Of a stretch of 17,220 nt of DNA, positions 7,693 through 15,175 are shown piece by piece. This DNA is from DATDPY01 sp964395765 (lineage in GTDB: Bacteria > Bacteroidota > Bacteroidia > Cytophagales > Cyclobacteriaceae), in NCBI GenBank assembly GCA_964395765.1, contig CAYNCU010000081.1, positions 1-17,220 on the forward strand, written 5' to 3'. A model generated the notes under the pieces. That model had not been told where the DNA came from. It did no database searches and saw only the letters and a program-made list of their open reading frames with translations. Each line of letters starts with the position of its first letter. The first letter of the stretch is position 1. A program made the translations under genes and the position numbers.

Positions 7693-8847
7693 CTAATCTA
7701 TCTCAAGCTCGTCTTTTGAGGGAAGTTTCGGAAAAGGCTGATGAGGTTCCCGCTGATACCAATAGGCCACGGAGGAAATATCATCCTGTAATGGGAGGTA
7801 TCTTCCTCCGGACCTCCATCCCAGGTCCTGTATGGTCACCTTTAAGTCCTTATCGAAACGAACAGGATCGGTAATATGCCATCGGTATAAACCGAATCTC
7901 ATTTGTGATTTGTAGGATCCGTCCGGTCTGATTACCTGAGCAAGGCCCGAATAAGGCGTAGTAAATTCCTTGTATGTCCCTCCCACATCAAAATTATAGG
8001 ATCCGCAAAAATAATCCTCCGTACCGGTGCCGCAAATCGTCGGAAATTCCTTGTCGCCGTCGATATAAAATTTAATCTCCCCCTCGCCCCACCAGCCGTC
8101 ATTATGCACTCCGTAAGCAAGGTAGGTTCCGACATACTGTCCTTTTCCTTTTATCCCGTCCACAATAGTATAAACCTGCTTAAATGGAAGAGGATTGACC
8201 CTGCGGAATTCAGCATGAAAATAGGCTGCCTCCTGGGGTACATCGGTCAGGATATAATCGATCTGGTAATAAAGGGTCATGGGCTTATCATCGATATTAG
8301 TCATGGTGATAAGGCATTTTTTCCGGAATGGCATAGGCCAGTAGCAGTTAAAAGCACTGCCGGGGTTGACGCAAACCGCCAATGAGCTTATCTGTGCATA
8401 AGATCCCCAGGCATTTGCAAAAAAGTCCCCGACAGGGCATTCCACTGAAGGGTCTTTTTCATCGTCCCAGTATATCCGGAAAATATTGAAACGGTTGTTC
8501 CCGGTGGGTGTCATCCATATATGTTTGATCGATCCCGGTCCCGATATATCTGCCATGGTAAATGTTTCACCGGGTTTGATCACGACAAAAGGGTTCACTT
8601 TCCACCCCTGGCCGAGATCACGGGCTGCATGTGCAGCAGACCCGTTCTCAAGGGTGGCCATTCCTCCCTTTCCCTTTTCACCGGTTATATTCTCCGGGCT
8701 GACGGAACGGCTTTGCCCGTTGGATAACATATAAAGATTGTTTAAACCTCCGCCGAGTCCGTTCATTGAACTATTCTGAGCGAACAGTAGTCCGGTTAAA
8801 AACAAGAATAAGGAGCTAAAAAAAAGCTTTTTCATTTTGATATTCAT
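7693..8847 (-). CDS. Secreted GH172 (DUF2961) glycoside hydrolase
   Basis: A 384-residue protein of the DUF2961 family, now glycoside hydrolase family 172, whose characterised members include alpha-D-fructofuranosidase, difructose-anhydride-forming enzymes and D-arabinofuranosidases. A signal peptide spans about residues 1-24 (KKLFFSSLFLFLTGLLFAQ), with no lipobox cysteine, so the protein is periplasmic or secreted. Family hallmarks are GPGSIKHIWMT at 103-113, HNDGWWGEGEIKFYIDGD at 248-265 and GTGTEDYFCGSYNF at 273-286. Glu277 and a Glu at 255 or 257 are the likely catalytic pair, with spacing close to that reported for the bifidobacterial fructofuranosidase. The length is typical of single-domain GH172. 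ATG 8847 is used; ATG 8835 (Met5) is also possible. It is the last gene of a minus-strand operon, 31 bp after an SDR gene. The exact furanoside substrate cannot be read from sequence. Confidence 0.9.
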   Translation of the reverse strand: MNIKMKKLFFSSLFLFLTGLLFAQNSSMNGLGGGLNNLYMLSNGQSRSVSPENITGEKGKGGMATLENGSAAHAARDLGQGWKVNPFVVIKPGETFTMADISGPGSIKHIWMTPTGNNRFNIFRIYWDDEKDPSVECPVGDFFANAWGSYAQISSLAVCVNPGSAFNCYWPMPFRKKCLITMTNIDDKPMTLYYQIDYILTDVPQEAAYFHAEFRRVNPLPFKQVYTIVDGIKGKGQYVGTYLAYGVHNDGWWGEGEIKFYIDGDKEFPTICGTGTEDYFCGSYNFDVGGTYKEFTTPYSGLAQVIRPDGSYKSQMRFGLYRWHITDPVRFDKDLKVTIQDLGWRSGGRYLPLQDDISSVAYWYQREPHQPFPKLPSKDELEID

Positions 8848-8878
8848 TTAAATTACTATGGATGCATAAATGATGTGG

Positions 8879-9640
8879 TTACTCCATGAGCTGGCCTCCG
8901 TTGATTTCCAACGTTTCTCCAACAATAAAAGTGGCAAAATCCGAAGCCAGGAAAAGTACAGGCCAGGCGATTTCTTCTGCCCTTCCTTCCCGTTTCAGGG
9001 GGATCTGTTCGGTAAATTTCTTTCGTAATTCAGGAGCTGTAATGCCTTCATGAAACCTGGTATTAATAACACCGGGGGCCACTGCATTTACATAAATCCC
9101 GAACGGGGCCAACTCCCTGGCGAGGTTTTTAGTAAAGGTGATGACAGCTCCCTTGGCAGCGGAATAATGAGCTGCCCCGGGGCCTCCGCCTGACCGGCCG
9201 GCAATGGAAGAAACATTAATTATCTTTCCGAAGTTATTCCTTTTCATGTAAGGCACAACCTCGCGGGTTACCAGGAACAGGCTTTTAAGATTGAGATCGA
9301 ATACCTGGTCGAGGAGCGATTCTTCAACTTCTTCAATAGAAGCTCTTTTAATAAGCGCCCCTGCATTGTTAATGAGAATATCTATTTTTCCGAATGCGCT
9401 GATTACGCCGGCAACCATTTCCTTTACCTCCTTTTCTAAAGTCACATCTCCTTTTACGGCAATGGCGCGTTTTTCTTTGCTGTTTATTTCATTCACAATG
9501 ACTTCCGCATCATTTTTACTCCGGTTGTAATTTACTGCAACATAAGCCCCGGCCTCGGCAAACTCCTTTGCACAGGCTCTGCCAATCCCTGAACTCGCAC
9601 CGGTGATAAGCACAACTTTTTTATCAAATCTTAAATCCAT
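8879..9640 (-). CDS. SDR-family oxidoreductase, possible uronate-pathway reductase
   Basis: A 253-residue classical short-chain dehydrogenase, cytoplasmic and NAD(P)-dependent. The Rossmann motif TGASSGIG is at 13-20, NNAG at 91-94, and the catalytic residues are Asn117, Ser145, Tyr159 and Lys163 (in HYSAAKG). The C-terminal segment PGVINTRF and the ending GETLEINGG are typical. Arg40-Ser41 at the end of the second strand suggests a preference for NADPH. The overall sequence resembles 3-oxoacyl-ACP reductases (FabG), so a catalogue would probably label it that way. Its place directly behind a KdgF-like cupin gene (28-bp gap) instead suggests reduction of the linear keto-uronate that KdgF forms, as done by DEH reductases or by KduD, which are also SDR proteins. 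That substrate is inference from context. The GH172 gene follows 31 bp downstream on the same transcript. Confidence 0.9.
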   Translation of the reverse strand: MDLRFDKKVVLITGASSGIGRACAKEFAEAGAYVAVNYNRSKNDAEVIVNEINSKEKRAIAVKGDVTLEKEVKEMVAGVISAFGKIDILINNAGALIKRASIEEVEESLLDQVFDLNLKSLFLVTREVVPYMKRNNFGKIINVSSIAGRSGGGPGAAHYSAAKGAVITFTKNLARELAPFGIYVNAVAPGVINTRFHEGITAPELRKKFTEQIPLKREGRAEEIAWPVLFLASDFATFIVGETLEINGGQLME

Positions 9641-9668
9641 AACTCAAATATGTTTTTAAAACTCAAAT

Positions 9669-10016
9669 CTATTTTTCCTTCAGGAAATCTTCTCTGGCAG
9701 GATGGAATGTGTCGATTATGATTCCTTCCTCGAAAGCTTTTACCTTGTGCCCGATATCGGGAGGCACGAAAAATCCGTCTCCCTTAACCAGAACCAGTGT
9801 CTTTTCCCCCAGCAATACTTCAAATTTTCCCGATTCCACGAGTGAACATTGCACATGGGGATGGTGATGCAAAGGAACTTCAGCCCCTTTCTCGAATTTC
9901 ACCTTAACCATCATCAGGCTGTTATCGTAGCCCATAATCTTTCTCAGAACTCCTTTGGCAAAGAATTCCCATTCCTTATCTTTATCAATATAAAATACTT
10001 CTCCGGTCTGTTCCAT
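9669..10016 (-). CDS. kdgF: KdgF-like cupin (unsaturated uronate linearisation)
   Basis: A 115-residue single-domain cupin. Motif 1 is PLHHHPHVQCSLVESGKFEV, with His50, His52, possibly His54 and Gln56 as metal ligands; motif 2 is VKGDGFFVPPDIGH with His90. The start (WEFFAKGVLRKIMGYDNSLMMVKVKFEKG) and the end (IDTFHPAREDF) match the KdgF subgroup rather than generic cupins. Asp102, Phe104 and Arg108 fall at the positions I recall as important for catalysis in characterised KdgF. KdgF opens 4,5-unsaturated monouronates released from pectin or alginate to a linear keto-uronate. It is the first gene of a three-gene minus-strand operon with an SDR and a GH172 protein, which fits uronate use. No polysaccharide lyase or SusCD pair is in the window, so the parent polysaccharide is unknown. 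Confidence 0.85.
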   Translation of the reverse strand: MEQTGEVFYIDKDKEWEFFAKGVLRKIMGYDNSLMMVKVKFEKGAEVPLHHHPHVQCSLVESGKFEVLLGEKTLVLVKGDGFFVPPDIGHKVKAFEEGIIIDTFHPAREDFLKEK

Positions 10017-10094
10017 ATCTAATCCTATTAATTATTTCAGGCAAACAAGTTTTGAAAAAAGTGACACATATCAAACACAATTAATTATATATTG
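10017..10094. promoter_or_regulatory. Divergent intergenic region shared by the KdgF and reductase genes
   Basis: These 78 bp lie between two genes that point away from each other, so both promoters must sit here or extend into the coding ends. The region is A/T-rich. On the minus strand, a TTTG followed 22 bp later by CTTGTTTG is a weak promoter candidate for the KdgF operon. On the plus strand, TATATTGA lies directly before the ATG at 10095, too close for a normal -7 box. No convincing operator palindrome was seen. Confidence 0.35.
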
Positions 10095-11171
10095 ATGCAA
10101 ACTGACAAAAAAAACAGATTTGTAGTTACCGGCGGAAGTGGATATATCGCTTCTTGGATTGTAAAATACCTCCTTGAGGCCGGCTATGAAGTGAATACAA
10201 CGGTACGGAATCTCAGCCACAAGGATAAATATGAACATTTACTGAAATTATCCGAAGAGCATCCGGGCCGCCTGAATATTATTGAAGCCGATTTATTAAA
10301 AGAAGGATCGTTTGACAGTGCTGTGAAAGACAGAGATATTCTGATCCATACCGCCTCTCCTTTTTTCATTCAAAACATAAAGGACCCTCAAAAAGAACTG
10401 GTAGACCCGGCTGTTTTAGGGACAGAAAATATTCTTGGCAGCGCCAATCGTTCTCCTTCGGTTAAAAGGGTGGTCCTTACTTCGAGTGTGGCTGCTGTTT
10501 ATGGTGATTCTTCCGATATTGCTGACATTCCTTCCGGAGCTTTTAACGAAGATTGCTGGAACGAAACAAGTAGTCTTCACCATCAACCCTATAATTTTTC
10601 AAAAACCATGGCAGAAAAAAAAGCATGGGAAATAGCCGGCCAACAGCATCAGTGGGACCTGGTTGTCATTAACCCCGGCTTTGTATTGGGGCCCTCCTTA
10701 TCGAAAAGAGCGGATGGTGTTAGCACCGATTTTATGCTTTCAATGGCCGATGGCAGGTTTAAAACAGGAATTCCCGGACTCTATTTTGGCATTGTGGATG
10801 TCAGGGATGTTGCCGGTGCGCATATCCGGGGCGCCACAGTTTCAAAGGCTAACGGAAGGAATATTGTAGTCAATGAGGTGTTAAGTACTATTGATATTGC
10901 CGGAATATTAAGGTCCCTGTACGGAAATAAATTTCCCTTTCCTAAAATAAAGGTTCCGACCGCTCTGTTTTACCTTGTGGGACCATTTATGGGCTATTCA
11001 TGGAAATATATACGGAAAAATGTTGATATCCCTGTCAGATTTAACAATAGTAAAGGCCTTTCCGATCTCGGTATCCATTATCGGCCTGTTTCAGAAACAC
11101 TGAAAGATCAGATCGAGCAACTTACCGGTTCCGGAATTCTACGGATAAAAGATCAGAAACAGGAATTGTGA
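10095..11171 (+). CDS. NAD(P)-dependent reductase of the extended SDR / dihydroflavonol-reductase type
   Basis: A 358-residue extended short-chain dehydrogenase. The N-terminal Rossmann motif is VTGGSGYIASWIV (10-23), and Arg38 in TVRNLSHKDK with nearby lysines is the pattern used to bind NADPH in dihydroflavonol, cinnamoyl-CoA and aldehyde reductases. The catalytic triad is Ser130 or Ser131 (LTSSVAAVYG) with Tyr166 and Lys170 (PYNFSK). INPGFVLGPSL and the later VDVRDVAGAH segment are also typical. Bacterial members often reduce aldehydes or ketones; the physiological substrate here is unknown. ATG 10095 is preferred over the in-frame TTG three bases earlier. It diverges from the KdgF operon over 78 bp, so joint regulation is possible. 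A hairpin with a T-tract follows the stop codon, so it appears to be a single-gene unit. Confidence 0.9.
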   Translation: MQTDKKNRFVVTGGSGYIASWIVKYLLEAGYEVNTTVRNLSHKDKYEHLLKLSEEHPGRLNIIEADLLKEGSFDSAVKDRDILIHTASPFFIQNIKDPQKELVDPAVLGTENILGSANRSPSVKRVVLTSSVAAVYGDSSDIADIPSGAFNEDCWNETSSLHHQPYNFSKTMAEKKAWEIAGQQHQWDLVVINPGFVLGPSLSKRADGVSTDFMLSMADGRFKTGIPGLYFGIVDVRDVAGAHIRGATVSKANGRNIVVNEVLSTIDIAGILRSLYGNKFPFPKIKVPTALFYLVGPFMGYSWKYIRKNVDIPVRFNNSKGLSDLGIHYRPVSETLKDQIEQLTGSGILRIKDQKQEL

Positions 11172-11179
11172 TATTTTTC

Positions 11180-11206
11180 ATCCTTTTAAACGTCAAAGGA
11201 TTTTTT
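11180..11206 (+). terminator. Probable rho-independent terminator after the reductase gene
   Basis: ATCCTTT at 11180-11186 pairs with AAAGGAT at 11195-11201 across an 8-nt loop, and the stem runs into six T at 11201-11206. It begins 9 bp after the stop codon of the reductase. The stem has only two G-C pairs, so it may be weak. Confidence 0.55.
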
Positions 11207-11216
11207 AATAATTATT

Positions 11217-11224
11217 TACCTTTG
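11217..11224 (+). promoter_or_regulatory. -7 box of the MG2/plug gene
   Basis: TACCTTTG is an exact match to the Bacteroidota -7 consensus TAnnTTTG and ends 23 bp before the ATG at 11248, which would give a leader of under 20 nt. The expected -33 position falls in the terminator T-run, where no TTTG is present, so the promoter may be weak or need an activator. Confidence 0.5.
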
Positions 11225-11247
11225 CCTGACAACTACTTTTTGCCGAA

Positions 11248-14200
11248 ATGAAAAATAAAATATATTTAATACTTCTACTTATCCTTCCTGCAACCATCCC
11301 TTCAATGGCTCAATACCTGATCCAGGGAGTCGTTACGGATGCAAAAACCCATGAGCCGATACCCTTTGCCAGCGTAGGCGTACCTGATTTAAGAATAGGG
11401 ACATCGACAAACCTGAATGGGGAATTTTTATTAAGAGTTGATTCACTGCCGGTAACATTGGCAGTTACCCATATCAGTTATATACGTCAGAATATAAATG
11501 TCACGGATGATAGTCCGTTGCATATCGCTCTATTACAATCTCAAATCGTTATGGGAGAGGTTGTGATTGCCGGCAAATCCGAAACCGATTATGCTTACGA
11601 TCTCCTTGAAAATGCATTCGACAGGGCTGTTGGCAATGCCAACAAGGAAAGTTACGGAAAAGCTTTTTATCGTCAGATTTCACAGAATGATAGTGATTAC
11701 TCTGAATTATATGAGATATTTTATGATACCAAATTTTCAAGCCAGGGAATAACCGACTGGGCTGTGCAGGAAGGTCGTTATGCTATGGATCGCGGGCCGG
11801 GGACTTCCGATTATGTTTACAGTAAAAATTTTACCCTCCTCTCCAGGGTATTTATGATGTTTCAGCCTGAAACCGATCAGTTTATTATGCCGGTAAACAG
11901 GAATGTTCGTACCCTTTATGATCTGAAGGTTATCGGTACCCGTAATATTGATGGTCATACCGCTGTTGTTGTGGATTTTGCACCCAAAAAAGATATCACA
12001 ACACCGGCTATGACAGGAGAAATCCTTATTGACAGCAAGACCTACGATATTTATATGATCTCCGGCGCAATTAAAAATGATAAATTCAATGTTATCGATC
12101 TGACCAACCCGGCAGGCAGTTGGAAAAATTATGTAATTCAATTTACATGCAGTTATAAAAGGGATGATGACGGAAAAATGTTACTGGATTATATCAAGTT
12201 CGACCAGCAATTTGATTATTATATTGAAGGCGTATTCAGGCATAAAGTAACTACCCATTCGTTCCTGACCTATTATGAATATTACACGCCGGAAAAACGT
12301 AAAAACCTCGGAGGTCGAATTATTCGCTTCAGCCAGAGTGACCGGGATATCCTGAATAAGATCGGCTATAACCGTGAATTCTGGGCAGAAAATCCCATTG
12401 TTAAACGAACCCCGCTTGAAAACAGCGTCATCGCTTCTTTTGAAGCAGTCAATGCATTCGGCTCCATTTACCTGAATGACAAGGACCAGGTACAGCTGGA
12501 AAGTTATGATATCGATAAAGATCCGTTTATCCAGCAATTAATGGTCTCTGTCCTGAATACCCGGCTTGCCTCGAAAGGTGAAAAGGTTTACTTACACCTC
12601 GATAAACCCTATTATGCGACCGGTGAAACTATGTGGTTCAGTGCCTACCTGGTAAACGAAGCAAGTCTTGTTCCGGACTATTCGGGCAGTGTCATTTATG
12701 TCGATCTGATTGATCCACAGGGGTCGATTAAAGAAAAGAAGGTCATTAAAGTTGATAGCCGGACCCATGAGGGCACGATAGATATTCCATCCGATTATTC
12801 TTCAGGGATGTACAGGGTGAGGGCATACACTAACTGGATGAAAAACCAGGGAAGTGATTTCTTTTTCGATCAGCCGGTCGCAATATATAACGCAGAGGAA
12901 ATTTCTTCAGGTAGTTATATTACGGCTGAAAAGTATGCTGGCTTTGATGTAAATTTTTATCCGGAAGGTGGAAATTTAATTAAGGGTATACCCAGCCAGG
13001 TCGCTTTTGAAGCGCTTGATGAAAGGGGAAAAGGTATTGATGTGACGGGCAAAATTGTTGATAGCCAGGGAAACCAGGTAGCCACCATTAGTACAAGACA
13101 TGACGGTCTCGGCGGTATTTTTCTACTACCCAAGGCCGGTCAAAAATATACCGCTATCGTCGATTACCTGGATGATGAAAAGAAATTCACTTTACCCGAA
13201 GCGCTTGACAGTGGAATCACGGCCTCTGTTAATACACTCAAAAATAATGTTATCCAGGTTATTGTAAGGGGAACTTCTTCATTCAATAACCGCAACATTT
13301 ACCTGGTCGGCCAAAGCCGGGGAATTATTTATTACCGGGAAAAGGTTAAACTGGTGAATGGTAATGCCATCGTTACAGTACCCAGAAATAAATTGCCTGC
13401 AGGTATTTTTCATCTCACCCTGTTTGACGATCAAAAAATCCCGTGGTTCGAACGCCTGGTATTCATAAAGCCGGACAACGAATTGAATACCGATCTCCAA
13501 TGCAATAATAATGATCCGGGTTATCGTGAACCGGTAAAAATATCACTTAAGATCAGGGACCAGTTCGGAAAACCGGTAGTAGGCGCTCATCTTTCAGTGG
13601 CAGTTACGGATGCTTCCAAGATCATGAAACCGGAATATGATCAGAATATCGAGACCTATCTTTTACTGCAATCCGATCTGAAGGGGCCTATCAATAACCC
13701 GGGTTATTATTTTAAGGATGATGACAGGGAAACACTACAAAATCTTGATCTTCTTATGCTGGTTCACGGCTGGAGCCGTTTTCACTGGAAAGAAATCCTG
13801 AATAAAAAAGTTACTAACCCTGAATACCTTCGGGAATCGGGCATCGATATATCCGGAACTGCCTATAAGGCAGAAACAAATATTCCGTTCAGTTACGGAG
13901 CAATCAATTTTATATCGATTAATACGAAATACCCAGGTATTATGTCATCGGTAACCGACCAAAACGGGAGATTTACCTTATACTCCATGGACATTCCGGA
14001 TACGGTCAGTTTTTTTGCTCAGGGATATGACAGTAAGGGCAAGCTCGTAAAAATAGATATACGTCTGGACAAGAAGCCGCCTTACCCGGCAATGGTTAAA
14101 TCATTCCAGCAATATCCTGCGGATGTGAATGCTGCCATCACCAAATATCTCAACAATGAACAACAATATGCCCTGATCACCACGGGCGCCGATAAGCGGG

Positions 14201-14883
14201 TCATGTTAAAGGAAGTTGTAATTGCAGCTAAAAAATTTGAAAAGAGTTACAACTATGAAGCCGATAATACCTACATTCCGGGCAATGAATCCTACGGCTA
14301 TACGAATATTTACCAGATGATAAGCGGGAGATTTGCCGGGGTTACTGTAATGGGAAATCGTATTTTAGTTCGCGGGATTTCAAGTATAAATGCAGGGGTT
14401 TCCCCGTTATTTCTGATCGATGGCGTTCAGGTTTCCAGTGACTCCGGCCAGGTGAGCTCCGTTCTGAGCACCATAACGCCTTCCGAAGTTGAGCGGATAG
14501 ACCTGATTAAAAACCCGGCTAATCTTGCGATTTTCGGTGTCCGTGGAGCCAACGGTGTCATCGCCATTTATATGAAAAACGGTTATGCTTATGAGTCACC
14601 GGCAAAAGAAAAGAATTTTTCCGAGGTTACTTTAAGAGGCTATAGCCTGGTAAGGGATTTTTATTCGCCGAAATATGATGGCACACAGAATGGTGATAAT
14701 ATTCCGGATATCAGGTCATTATTATATTGGAATCCGGATTTAAAGACGGACAGGCGGGGAGAAGCAAGTTTTAATTATTATAATTCCGATTCTGCAAGAA
14801 AACACCAGGTAGTTGTCGAGGGAATTTCAAATTTCGGTGATACTATTTTCAGTGAAAAAACAATAGGACAGGATAATCCCTGA
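11248..14883 (+). CDS. Exported CarboxypepD_reg / MG2 / TonB-plug chimera without a beta-barrel
   Basis: A 1211-residue exported protein. A signal peptide (1-22, ending SMAQ) leads into a CarboxypepD_reg-like beta domain at about 24-107, with GVVTDAKTHEPIPFASV and STNLNGEFLL. Residues about 108-435 form a region resembling the segment after this domain in Bacteroidota DUF5686-type proteins. From about 440 to 550 there is an alpha-2-macroglobulin MG2-like domain (KVYLHLDKPYYATGETMWF, then YSSGMYRVRAYTNWM), followed by more beta-sandwich repeats, including GHITL-like and carboxypeptidase-regulatory-like stretches to about 980. A TonB receptor plug domain lies at about 1010-1112 (GRFAGVTVMG, ILVRGISSIN, PLFLIDGVQV, VERIDLIKNPA, GVRGANGVIAIY). 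Only about 100 residues remain, with YWNPDLKTDRRGEASFNYYNSD, far too few for a 22-strand barrel. It is therefore not a classical transporter. Such proteins recur in Bacteroidota; their function is unknown to me. Confidence 0.85.
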   Translation: MKNKIYLILLLILPATIPSMAQYLIQGVVTDAKTHEPIPFASVGVPDLRIGTSTNLNGEFLLRVDSLPVTLAVTHISYIRQNINVTDDSPLHIALLQSQIVMGEVVIAGKSETDYAYDLLENAFDRAVGNANKESYGKAFYRQISQNDSDYSELYEIFYDTKFSSQGITDWAVQEGRYAMDRGPGTSDYVYSKNFTLLSRVFMMFQPETDQFIMPVNRNVRTLYDLKVIGTRNIDGHTAVVVDFAPKKDITTPAMTGEILIDSKTYDIYMISGAIKNDKFNVIDLTNPAGSWKNYVIQFTCSYKRDDDGKMLLDYIKFDQQFDYYIEGVFRHKVTTHSFLTYYEYYTPEKRKNLGGRIIRFSQSDRDILNKIGYNREFWAENPIVKRTPLENSVIASFEAVNAFGSIYLNDKDQVQLESYDIDKDPFIQQLMVSVLNTRLASKGEKVYLHLDKPYYATGETMWFSAYLVNEASLVPDYSGSVIYVDLIDPQGSIKEKKVIKVDSRTHEGTIDIPSDYSSGMYRVRAYTNWMKNQGSDFFFDQPVAIYNAEEISSGSYITAEKYAGFDVNFYPEGGNLIKGIPSQVAFEALDERGKGIDVTGKIVDSQGNQVATISTRHDGLGGIFLLPKAGQKYTAIVDYLDDEKKFTLPEALDSGITASVNTLKNNVIQVIVRGTSSFNNRNIYLVGQSRGIIYYREKVKLVNGNAIVTVPRNKLPAGIFHLTLFDDQKIPWFERLVFIKPDNELNTDLQCNNNDPGYREPVKISLKIRDQFGKPVVGAHLSVAVTDASKIMKPEYDQNIETYLLLQSDLKGPINNPGYYFKDDDRETLQNLDLLMLVHGWSRFHWKEILNKKVTNPEYLRESGIDISGTAYKAETNIPFSYGAINFISINTKYPGIMSSVTDQNGRFTLYSMDIPDTVSFFAQGYDSKGKLVKIDIRLDKKPPYPAMVKSFQQYPADVNAAITKYLNNEQQYALITTGADKRVMLKEVVIAAKKFEKSYNYEADNTYIPGNESYGYTNIYQMISGRFAGVTVMGNRILVRGISSINAGVSPLFLIDGVQVSSDSGQVSSVLSTITPSEVERIDLIKNPANLAIFGVRGANGVIAIYMKNGYAYESPAKEKNFSEVTLRGYSLVRDFYSPKYDGTQNGDNIPDIRSLLYWNPDLKTDRRGEASFNYYNSDSARKHQVVVEGISNFGDTIFSEKTIGQDNP

Positions 14884-15175
14884 AAAGTTTTTTTAGCTCA
14901 GGGTTTTGGTTTATTTTGCGACTCCTTAAATCTACCGGCGAATAAGAGAGAGTACTTATATAAATATTTATTGTATTTAAAGAAACATTTAACTGAATTT
15001 CAAGGAATTGAAAAATTTCCGGACGAAGGAAAATACCGGAATAAATCATGAATTTTTGTTCATATAAAGATATCCGACAATAGCGGTCAAATAACTCTTC
15101 TCAAATCTTTATATAAATTACTTATCTTGTAGAATCGGGATTAAATATATTTGACGTTCTCCAATTTTATATTGA
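14884..15175. other. Intergenic region before the TerC gene
   Basis: These 292 bp hold no credible gene. No clear hairpin terminator follows the MG2/plug gene, although a T-rich stretch (seven T from 14889) does. The right end carries the TerC promoter candidate. I looked for a yybP-ykoY manganese riboswitch, which sits upstream of some TerC-family genes, and did not see its conserved core. Confidence 0.5.
15127..15153 (+). promoter_or_regulatory. Probable promoter of the TerC gene
   Basis: TATATTTG at 15146-15153 is an exact match to the -7 consensus TAnnTTTG and lies 22 bp before the ATG. TTG at 15127-15129 is the nearest -33 candidate, but the 16-bp spacing is short. The untranslated leader would be about 15 nt, with no Shine-Dalgarno. 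Confidence 0.5.

Noticed and set aside
8104..8734. Three plus-strand reading frames opposite the GH172 gene
   Set aside because: The minus strand encodes a complete GH172 protein with a signal peptide and catalytic motifs across the same bases.
10092..10094. TTG start at 10092 for the reductase
   Set aside because: It adds a single residue directly before an ATG; the ATG at 10095 is the simpler choice.
11737..12537. Minus-strand reading frames inside the MG2/plug gene
   Set aside because: They oppose a continuous 1211-residue frame with clear domains and show no motifs of their own.
14884..15175. yybP-ykoY manganese riboswitch upstream of TerC
   Set aside because: The conserved core sequence and paired arms were not found, and the -7 box leaves a leader of only about 15 nt.
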